Source: Liminaster sp017519885
GTDB taxonomy: Bacteria > Bacteroidota > Bacteroidia > Bacteroidales > UBA3663
Length of the DNA: 64,000 nucleotides
Direction: 5' to 3'
NCBI GenBank assembly: GCA_017519885.1
Contig: JAFWRO010000019.1
Location: 1-64,000 of the forward strand
Part shown: in pieces, positions 57,855 through 64,000 of the stretch
How positions within the stretch are numbered: the stretch's first letter is position 1
How the letters are laid out: each line of letters begins with the position of its first letter
The notes under the pieces: model-generated
Database searches by the model: none
Told to the model about the DNA's origin: nothing
Seen by the model: only the letters and a program-made list of their open reading frames with translations
Position numbers and translations under genes: made by a program

Positions 57855-58643
57855 GTGGCAACAAAGAATAAATTAGCCAAATTCGCCGATATGGCCAGTT
57901 ATCCCAACTGTCTTCAATATTCTTTCGAGCAGTTGCAGGCTACTGGATTCCCGCTGAAGGGACGTTGGCATGAAGATTACTTCCACAACGAGCATCCCAT
58001 TGTGCTCGAACTGGGTTGCGGCAAGGGCGAATACACCGTTGGTCTTGCCCGACGTTATCCCGAAAAGAACTTCATCGGCATCGACATCAAGGGCGCACGA
58101 ATGTGGACAGGAGCTACGGCTGCATTGAAGGAACAACTTGCCAACGTAGCCTTTGTACGAACACACATCGAACTCATCGAGCAATTCTTTGCGCCCGACG
58201 AAGTGTCGGAGATTTGGATTACCTTCTGTGACCCCCAGATGAAGAAGGTCTCGAAACGACTCACTTCCACGCGTTTCCTGAACCGCTATGCCCACATCAT
58301 GCAGCCTGGTGGATTGGTCCACTTGAAGTGCGACTCGAATTTTCTCTTCACCTATACCGAGGAGATGGCGAAGGTCAACCACCTTGAAGTACTGGCCTCA
58401 ACGCGTGACCTCTATTCGCCCGAGGCAGCTCATGATGCCGATGCTCATATCGACTGGGATGCCCTTCGAACCATTCAGACCGCCTACGAGAAACAATGGC
58501 TTGCACGAGGCAAGGACATCAAGTATATGCTGATCCGTCTTTGGCCACGCGAAGAATGGGATGAACCCGATGTCGAGATTCCGCTCGACGATTATCGATC
58601 CTACAACCGCGACAAGCGCAGTTCGCTCGAGCAGCATTGTTAA
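57855..58643 (+). CDS. trmB: tRNA (guanine46-N7)-methyltransferase
   Basis: 262 residues, starting from GTG at 57855; no closer ATG keeps the conserved N-terminal helix. It methylates G46 of tRNA. ELGCGKGEYTVGLA binds SAM. FIGIDIKGARMWTGA, IWITFCDPQMKK (where many members have FPDPW) and TSTRFL are typical. The C-terminus is long (WLARGKDIKYMLIRLWPR then an acidic tail). The gaps on both sides contain TTGTTAATTATTAATT-type sequence. Confidence 0.93.
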   Translation: MATKNKLAKFADMASYPNCLQYSFEQLQATGFPLKGRWHEDYFHNEHPIVLELGCGKGEYTVGLARRYPEKNFIGIDIKGARMWTGATAALKEQLANVAFVRTHIELIEQFFAPDEVSEIWITFCDPQMKKVSKRLTSTRFLNRYAHIMQPGGLVHLKCDSNFLFTYTEEMAKVNHLEVLASTRDLYSPEAAHDADAHIDWDALRTIQTAYEKQWLARGKDIKYMLIRLWPREEWDEPDVEIPLDDYRSYNRDKRSSLEQHC

Positions 58644-58673
58644 TTGTTAATTATTAATTTTTAGTTGCTATTC

Positions 58674-59786
58674 ATGGCCCTATATCCAAAACTCATCCTT
58701 GATGCCCTGGCACAGGTCATCTATCCCGGCACCAAAAAGAACCTCGTCGAGAGCGAGATGGTAGCCGATGACATGCGTATCGAAGGAAAGCATGTTTCCT
58801 TCAGTCTCATCTTCGACAAACAAACCGACCCCTTCATGAAGTCTGTGCTTCGTGCTGCTGAAGCCAATATCCGACATGCCTGCCAGATGGTAGGTGAAGA
58901 GGTCGAACCCGAAATAAATGTGAAGACCAAGCAGGCCCCACGTCCTGCTCCCGAGAAGCAGTTGCCTAATGTCAAGAACATCATCGCCATCGCTTCCGGC
59001 AAAGGCGGAGTAGGCAAGAGCACCGTTTCTGCTAACCTTGCTGTCGGTCTTTCGATGCTCGGCTACAAGGTAGGTCTGCTCGATGCCGATATCTTCGGCC
59101 CATCCATCCCCAAGATGTTCGGCCTTGAGGATTTCCAGGCCTATGCCATCAATAGGGATGGTCGCGACTTGCTCGTTCCTGCCGAGAAATATGGCGTGAA
59201 GATTCTTTCAGTAGGATTCTTCATCGATCCCAATTCTGCCACCATCTGGCGAGGCTCGATGGCAGGTTCGGCCATCAAGCAGTTCATTGGTGATGCCGAC
59301 TGGGGCGAATTGGACTATTTCCTCATCGACCTTCCCCCTGGAACCAGCGACATCCATCTCACCATCGTTCAGACACTTGGCCTCACGGGCGCTGTCGTTG
59401 TCAGCACACCACAGGAAGTGGCTTTGGCCGACTGTCGCAAGGGCATCGATATGTTCCAGAACGAAAAGATCAATGTCCCTGTGCTTGGACTCGTGGAAAA
59501 TATGGCATGGTTTACACCAGCTGAACATCCTCAAAACAAATACTACCTCTTTGGCAAAGAGGGTGTAAAGCGACTGAGCGATGAGACCGGACTACCTCTG
59601 CTCGCACAGATTCCCATCGTGCAGAGCATCTGTGAGAATGGCGATGGAGGCACGCCTATCGTCCTCAACCATAACTCGATGGTAGGTCAATCGTTCCTTA
59701 GCCTTGCACAATCAGTAGTAACCCAGACGAACATACGCAATGCTAATCAACCCCGCACACAACGCGTTCGCGTCAACACCGATTAA
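58674..59786 (+). CDS. Mrp/NBP35-type P-loop ATPase (Fe-S carrier-like)
   Basis: 370 residues from the ATG at 58674; a TTG 9 bp upstream is possible. An N-terminal MIP18/DUF59-like domain (1-85) precedes the deviant Walker A IASGKGGVGKST. DADIFGPSIPKMFG, GSMAGSAIKQFIGDADWGELDYFLIDLPPGTSDI and VSTPQEVALADCRKGIDMF are canonical. The CxxC that follows VENM in ApbC/Nbp35 is absent (VENMAWFTPAEHPQNKYY). The 3' end overlaps the asparaginase gene by 47 bp. Confidence 0.92.
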   Translation: MALYPKLILDALAQVIYPGTKKNLVESEMVADDMRIEGKHVSFSLIFDKQTDPFMKSVLRAAEANIRHACQMVGEEVEPEINVKTKQAPRPAPEKQLPNVKNIIAIASGKGGVGKSTVSANLAVGLSMLGYKVGLLDADIFGPSIPKMFGLEDFQAYAINRDGRDLLVPAEKYGVKILSVGFFIDPNSATIWRGSMAGSAIKQFIGDADWGELDYFLIDLPPGTSDIHLTIVQTLGLTGAVVVSTPQEVALADCRKGIDMFQNEKINVPVLGLVENMAWFTPAEHPQNKYYLFGKEGVKRLSDETGLPLLAQIPIVQSICENGDGGTPIVLNHNSMVGQSFLSLAQSVVTQTNIRNANQPRTQRVRVNTD

Positions 59787-60822
59787 ACCCGAGCTACCGC
59801 ATGTATTGATCATTTATACCGGTGGTACCATCGGCATGGTTCAGAACCCCCATACGGGGGCTCATGAGCCAATTGACTTCAGCCATCTGCTGAGTCATGT
59901 CCCTGAGTTGCAAAGTGTCTCGGTTAACTTCAATACCATTCAGTTTAACCCGCCTTTGGATTCAGCCAATATGAATCCGACCCATTGGGCCAACATGGTA
60001 CACGTCATTGTCGACAACTACGACAAGTACGATGGTTTCGTTGTGCTCCATGGCACCGACACGATGGCTTATACGGCCTCTGCGCTCAGTTATATGCTTC
60101 AGAACCTCGCCAAGCCCGTGATTCTGACAGGTTCGCAGTTGCCCATCGGCGTACTGCGTACCGATGGCAAGGAAAATCTGATTACCAGTATCGAGATAGC
60201 CGCAGCAAAGGACCGTATCGGCATGCCGATGGTACCCGAAGTCTGCATCTATTTCCAAGGTGCCTTGTTCCGCGGTAATCGAGCCAAAAAACTCAGCAGC
60301 GAAGAGTTCAAGGCATTCTCTTCGCCCAACTACCCTCCTTTGGCCCGTGTGGGCGTACACATCACCTGGGCACATCACCACATCAACCACATCTCGAACG
60401 AGGATCAAATCAAACCCTTCTATAAGATGGGTACCGATGTAGTGGTGCTGCGTCTTTTCCCCGGTATCACCCAACAGACCATCGAGGCCGTACTCGGAAT
60501 CCCATCGCTGAGAGGTGTCGTACTCGAAACATATGGTGCTGGCAATGCCATGACCTACGACTGGTTCCTGAATGCACTCCACAATGCCGTCAAGCGAGGC
60601 ATTATCATCATGAACGTGTCGCAATGCCTCGGTGGTTCGGTCGAAATGGGCATCTACGAGACGGGCAACCAGCTCAGCAAGGCAGGCGTCATTGGCGCTA
60701 TGGATATGACTACCGAAGCCACTGTCGTCAAACTCATGTTCCTCTTGGGCCAGGGTTATAGCCAGTCGGAGATTGAAAAACTGATGCTTCAGAACATTTC
60801 GGGAGAAATCACCGTCCAGTAA
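59740..60822 (+). CDS. ansA: Type I L-asparaginase
   Basis: 360 residues. It deaminates asparagine in the cytoplasm (no signal peptide). The first catalytic motif IYTGGTIGM and second HGTDTMAYTASAL hold the two threonines, and TGSQLPIG and ETYGAGNA are typical. The ATG at 59740 lies inside the Mrp gene, giving a 47-bp overlap and about 20 residues before the first strand. The next in-frame ATG would remove the catalytic motif, so the overlap is probably real unless a GTA/TTG region start is used. Confidence 0.93.
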   Translation: MLINPAHNAFASTPIKPELPHVLIIYTGGTIGMVQNPHTGAHEPIDFSHLLSHVPELQSVSVNFNTIQFNPPLDSANMNPTHWANMVHVIVDNYDKYDGFVVLHGTDTMAYTASALSYMLQNLAKPVILTGSQLPIGVLRTDGKENLITSIEIAAAKDRIGMPMVPEVCIYFQGALFRGNRAKKLSSEEFKAFSSPNYPPLARVGVHITWAHHHINHISNEDQIKPFYKMGTDVVVLRLFPGITQQTIEAVLGIPSLRGVVLETYGAGNAMTYDWFLNALHNAVKRGIIIMNVSQCLGGSVEMGIYETGNQLSKAGVIGAMDMTTEATVVKLMFLLGQGYSQSEIEKLMLQNISGEITVQ

Positions 60823-60950
60823 TTTCCCCCCTTTTCGTACAAGCATCAGTAACGTCCCTTCATATCCCCAAGAATCCATTAATTTCCTTTCTTATCCCTA
60901 AGAATCACACAAGTTGCGCTAACGCGAAACTTAACTAACACACATAAGCT

Positions 60951-61793
60951 ATGCGAAAAATCATCGTAACCGTGGCACCCGTATGCCATGTGGGCAAACC
61001 TATTCCCGAAGGATGCAAGAATCCGCTTACGCCCGAAGAGATCACCGAAGACGTACTCAACTGTTATCGGGCTGGCGCATGTCAGGTGCATCTCCACACC
61101 CGTGACTTGAAAGGCAATCCAACCTTCGAACTTGATGTCTTCAGTCAAACCATTCATGCAATCCGCGAGCATTCGGATATGATCATCCAAGGTTCGACGG
61201 GAGGATTGTCAGATCTCTCGCTTGCCGATCGTTGCGTGAGCCTCAACGTTCCCGAGGTTGAGATTGCCTCGTTGAATATGGGTTCGGTTAACTTTGGCGA
61301 AACTGTCTATATCAACACCATGCCCGACCTGCGCTATTGGGCAAAGCGTCAGCAAGAAGCCAACGTCGTACCCGAGATGGAATTGTTCGACCTCTCGCAT
61401 GTCGAATGTTGTACAAGGTTGGCCGACGAAGGCGTCATTCGCCGTCCCCTCCATTATAATTTCTGTGTTGGTCCCGGTGGTTCAAGTAATCTCTCGGCTA
61501 CAGGTCGCAACCTCGCCCTGCTTTGTGCCCTCACCGAACCAGGTACGACGTGGGGCATTAATCACGATTCGATGAAGGACTTCTCGATTCTTGCCTGCGC
61601 TATCGGTATGGGTGCAAATGCTGTGCGTGTCGGCTTCGAGGACAGCTTCTATTATGCCGAAGGCAAACTCGCCCGCACCAACGCCGAGCTCGTTGAGCGC
61701 CTTGTCGCCCTCATCCGTGCCATGGGCTGCGAACCTGCCACACCCGCCGAAGCCCGCGAGATGCTTGAAATTGGCACTTATTGGAATAAATAA
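60951..61793 (+). CDS. BKACE-family (3-keto-5-aminohexanoate cleavage-like) enzyme
   Basis: 280 residues, DUF849. The family condenses a beta-keto acid with acetyl-CoA to give acetoacetate and a CoA ester. Zinc ligands match Kce: H47 and H49 (VHLHTRD) and E230 (VGFEDS). QGSTGGLSDLS and EIASLNMGSVNFG are family signatures. No other lysine-fermentation (kam/kdd) genes lie near. An MFS transporter gene follows after one base and a DUF1537 kinase gene after that, so the substrate is more likely a sugar-acid-derived keto acid; this is inferred. The 128-bp upstream gap has no TAnnTTTG box. Confidence 0.92.
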   Translation: MRKIIVTVAPVCHVGKPIPEGCKNPLTPEEITEDVLNCYRAGACQVHLHTRDLKGNPTFELDVFSQTIHAIREHSDMIIQGSTGGLSDLSLADRCVSLNVPEVEIASLNMGSVNFGETVYINTMPDLRYWAKRQQEANVVPEMELFDLSHVECCTRLADEGVIRRPLHYNFCVGPGGSSNLSATGRNLALLCALTEPGTTWGINHDSMKDFSILACAIGMGANAVRVGFEDSFYYAEGKLARTNAELVERLVALIRAMGCEPATPAEAREMLEIGTYWNK

Positions 61794-61794
61794 A

Positions 61795-63018
61795 ATGAAT
61801 CGCAAAAATATCATCCTTGCACTCCTCGTCATCCTGAGTGTCATCACCTTCCTCGATCGTACCTGCATCACCTTTTCGAGCATGGAGATCAAGGCCGATC
61901 TCGGCATTGATCAAAGCGGCTGGGGATGGGTGATGAGCATCTTCACCTTGTCCTACGGCTTGATGCAGATCCCTTTAGGCGCTCTTGGCGACAAGATGGG
62001 TCATCGTTGGGTCCTGGCCATCATTGTGCTGTGGTGGTCCGCTTTCACCAGTTTTACGGGATTGGCAGGAGGCCTCATGTCAATGCTGGCCATCCGTTTC
62101 TGCTTCGGTATCGGTGAAGCCGGCGCTTCGCCTTGTTCAACCAGCGTCATCAGCCGATGGTTTGAGAAAGACAAGGTAGGCAAGGCTCAGGGCTACGTAT
62201 GGGCAGCTACACGTCTCGGAGGCGCGGCCGCTCCGTTCATCGTCATCCCGCTGGTCAACAATCAGGGTTGGCGTTTCTCGTTCTATCTGTTGGGTGCCAT
62301 CGGCATCGTTTGGTCGGTCATCTGGTTCTTCTACTATCGTGACAAGAAACCGCAAGCAACCGCAGTAACCCCACAGGAAACCTCCAATAAACCATCAGTC
62401 AAGATCCCTTGGGGCACCATCTTCCGAAACAGGCAGTTCTGGATGCTTTGCGCCATGTATTTCTTCTATGCATTTGGCTCGTGGTTCTTCTTCTCTTGGT
62501 TCCCCGAGTTTATGAAGGCAGGACGTGGCTTCTCGGCCGAACAGTTGAAGTATGCCGTAGCCATTCCCTTCATAATGAGCATGTGCGGAAATATCGCAGG
62601 CGGCTATCTTACAGATAAGCTCACCGCCAAATATGGCATCAAGGTGGGACGTAAGGCCCTCGGTTCCGTTTGCCTTGCTGTATCGGCAGTTTGCATGGTG
62701 CTGGCAGCGTTCATCCCCGGCAAGATAGCTGTCTTCGTCTTCCTCTCGCTCTGTTTCGGCATCTTCGATCTTATGCTTCCTTCGGCATGGGCGCTTTGCA
62801 TCGACCTGGGCAAGAACTTTGCAGGTTCAATCTCTGGCGCGATGAATACGTTCGGCAATCTTGGCGGATTCTGCTGCATGCTGATGTTCGGCTATCTGCT
62901 CGATGCCACCCATAACTACAATCTTCCCCTTTATATGATTGGTGGTATGCTGATTCTCTCCGCCATCCTTTTTGCTTTCATAAATCCCGAAAAGCCTATC
63001 ATCAATGAAACTAAGTAA
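61795..63018 (+). CDS. MFS transporter, anion:cation symporter (hexuronate/glucarate) type
   Basis: 407 residues from the ATG at 61795, one base after the BKACE stop; a longer in-frame extension lies inside the BKACE gene and is rejected. Twelve membrane segments are apparent. LDRTCITFSSMEIKADLGID, GDKMGHRW, RFCFGIGEAGASPCSTSVISRWFEKDKVGKAQG resemble ExuT/GudP-type carriers for sugar acids. Its 3' end overlaps the DUF1537 kinase gene by 14 bp. An organic-acid substrate fits the neighbours. Confidence 0.9.
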   Translation: MNRKNIILALLVILSVITFLDRTCITFSSMEIKADLGIDQSGWGWVMSIFTLSYGLMQIPLGALGDKMGHRWVLAIIVLWWSAFTSFTGLAGGLMSMLAIRFCFGIGEAGASPCSTSVISRWFEKDKVGKAQGYVWAATRLGGAAAPFIVIPLVNNQGWRFSFYLLGAIGIVWSVIWFFYYRDKKPQATAVTPQETSNKPSVKIPWGTIFRNRQFWMLCAMYFFYAFGSWFFFSWFPEFMKAGRGFSAEQLKYAVAIPFIMSMCGNIAGGYLTDKLTAKYGIKVGRKALGSVCLAVSAVCMVLAAFIPGKIAVFVFLSLCFGIFDLMLPSAWALCIDLGKNFAGSISGAMNTFGNLGGFCCMLMFGYLLDATHNYNLPLYMIGGMLILSAILFAFINPEKPIINETK

Positions 63019-64000
63019 TTTGCATCCAACGACGCGTATGGTTGTCTTCGACGATGACCCGACAGGCATCCAAACCGTGCATGGTTGTCTGCTGGTCACC
63101 GATTGGAGCGACGACAACATCCGTATGGCAATGCTCGACGAGGTTCCATTCTTCTATATCCTGACTAATACGCGTGCGCTCACAGCCGAAGCGGCTCGCA
63201 AGACATTGACTACAGCCCTCGAAACTGTCATTCGTGTGAACCAGGAATTTGGTTATCGTCTCATCTGTGTCAGTCGTAGTGACTCCTGTCTGCGGGGACA
63301 TTTCCCGTTGGAGCCCAATGTGATGCGCGAAGTCTTGATGAAACACGGCTACAAGGTATGGCCCAGGATTCCTTTTGCACCCGCGTTCTTCGAAAGTGGG
63401 CGCTTTACGATTGATGGTACGCACTATTTGCGCGATGGAGAACGGCTTATTCCGGTCTCTGAAAGCGAATTTGCACGCGATAATGTCTTTGGATATAAGC
63501 ATTCCCATCTCGTGGATTATATCCGGGAGAAAGGAGGAAATCCAGAAGACTACGACATTGTGAATGCTCAGAACTATGAAGAATTGAATTCCTTCCGTGA
63601 TGCCCTATTTGCCGAATTGGAAGGGGAGGAGTGTGCTATCGTCATTCGTAGTTCCTCTTCGTTGCCTCGTTCTATGAGCGGCATAGTCGACAAGCCATTC
63701 CTTTCTCGCGAGGATTTGGGAATCCAGGCGAATGGAACAGGTATCTTCATCGTGGGTTCGCATGTGAAGAAGACTACAGGGCAACTTGACTATCTGCTCA
63801 AGTTATCCGGTGTAAAAGGCATTGAATTGTCGATTGATGACATCCTCAATCATTCCGATGCCCTTATGTCCAGGACCTTGGAATCCATCAAGTCATTATC
63901 TTCCAATGGAATTACGCCAGTAGTTTATACTGCTCGCAAGGAGGTTCGTATCGAAGATGTAACACAACGCCTAAGTTTGGGACAAACAGTTTCGGAGTTT
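63005..64000 (+). CDS. Four-carbon acid sugar kinase family protein (DUF1537), truncated by the window end
   Basis: The frame opens at ATG 63005, overlapping the transporter gene by 14 bp, and stays open for 332 codons to the last base. The N-terminal sugar-binding domain shows FDDDPTGIQTVHG (15-27), LTNTRAL and SRSDSCLRGHFPLE (90-103), the hallmarks of DUF1537 kinases, which phosphorylate four-carbon acid sugars such as threonate or erythronate. The C-terminal nucleotide-binding domain lies mostly beyond the window. Known members sit with class II aldolase or PdxA2 genes; here the partners are BKACE and MFS. Confidence 0.9.
   Translation, partial: MKLSNLHPTTRMVVFDDDPTGIQTVHGCLLVTDWSDDNIRMAMLDEVPFFYILTNTRALTAEAARKTLTTALETVIRVNQEFGYRLICVSRSDSCLRGHFPLEPNVMREVLMKHGYKVWPRIPFAPAFFESGRFTIDGTHYLRDGERLIPVSESEFARDNVFGYKHSHLVDYIREKGGNPEDYDIVNAQNYEELNSFRDALFAELEGEECAIVIRSSSSLPRSMSGIVDKPFLSREDLGIQANGTGIFIVGSHVKKTTGQLDYLLKLSGVKGIELSIDDILNHSDALMSRTLESIKSLSSNGITPVVYTARKEVRIEDVTQRLSLGQTVSEF

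Noticed and set aside
60835..60905. Two-copy repeat (ATATCCCCAAGAATC and TTATCCCTAAGAATC) before the BKACE gene
   Set aside because: Two loose copies about 37 bp apart are too little to call a functional site.
1..64000. tRNA genes, insertion sequences, phage genes or attachment sites
   Set aside because: None could be recognised; the rRNA operon end carries no tRNA after 5S and no transposase or integrase motifs were seen.

Overview
The window looks like chromosomal DNA of a Bacteroidales species, most likely a Prevotella or close relative. Evidence: promoters of the Bacteroidota type (-7 box TAnnTTTG, often about 20 bp after a TTTG-like -33 box) precede many genes; there are no clear Shine-Dalgarno sequences; and families typical of this group are present (DUF4254, DUF5686, stand-alone AICAR formyltransferase, LptD_2-type OstA protein, PPi-dependent phosphofructokinase, HsdR_N protein beside holA, MIP18-type SUF protein).

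Layout. 0-2.9 kb: the 5S rRNA at the end of an rRNA operon, a secreted PL22-like beta-propeller gene, then a gene-free 1.2 kb stretch with two unrelated-looking tandem arrays that share a 42-bp period. 2.9-6.6 kb: a Na+/phosphate transporter, a LysR regulator with a divergent control region, and two small unknown genes. 6.6-13.6 kb (minus): AICAR formyltransferase, PPi-phosphofructokinase, dipeptide epimerase, rsmA and dnaG, with a 9-bp phased repeat between the epimerase and rsmA. 13.7-16.8 kb: a lipoprotein glycosidase and an M15-like membrane protein. 17-23.6 kb (minus): a tight six-gene operon of DUF4254, GT9, orphan LytTR regulator, second Na+/phosphate transporter, thymidine kinase and a large unknown protein. 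23.7-31.7 kb: topB, lptD and hisH-hisA-hisF-hisIE. 31.8-39.1 kb: an FtsE-type ATPase overlapping an HsdR_N gene tail-to-tail, holA, a UDP-sugar dehydrogenase, the ACT/DUF711 pair and a secreted macroglobulin-type protein. 39.2-46.5 kb: sbcD-sbcC, an unknown gene and argS. 46.6-52.3 kb: a MIP18 protein, lpxH, a nucleotidyltransferase, a DUF5686 outer-membrane protein and a GT2. 52.3-64 kb: a TrmH-type methyltransferase facing away from a long plus-strand run: udk, MltF-like transglycosylase, flippase-like protein, pepD, trmB, Mrp-type ATPase, asparaginase, then a BKACE enzyme, an MFS transporter and a DUF1537 sugar-acid kinase cut by the window end.

Most of the window is core housekeeping (replication, tRNA and rRNA modification, histidine and purine synthesis, envelope biogenesis). 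No phage, insertion sequence, CRISPR array or tRNA gene was recognised. The unusual content is mainly non-coding: the paired 42-bp hairpin arrays (1.8-2.7 kb), the 9-bp phased repeats (9.6 kb), a perfect 21-bp inverted repeat at 16.8 kb, and recurrent palindromes placed just before start codons at 31-35.6 kb. The most interesting protein-level content is the BKACE/MFS/DUF1537 set and the unknown 660-residue protein translationally coupled to thymidine kinase.
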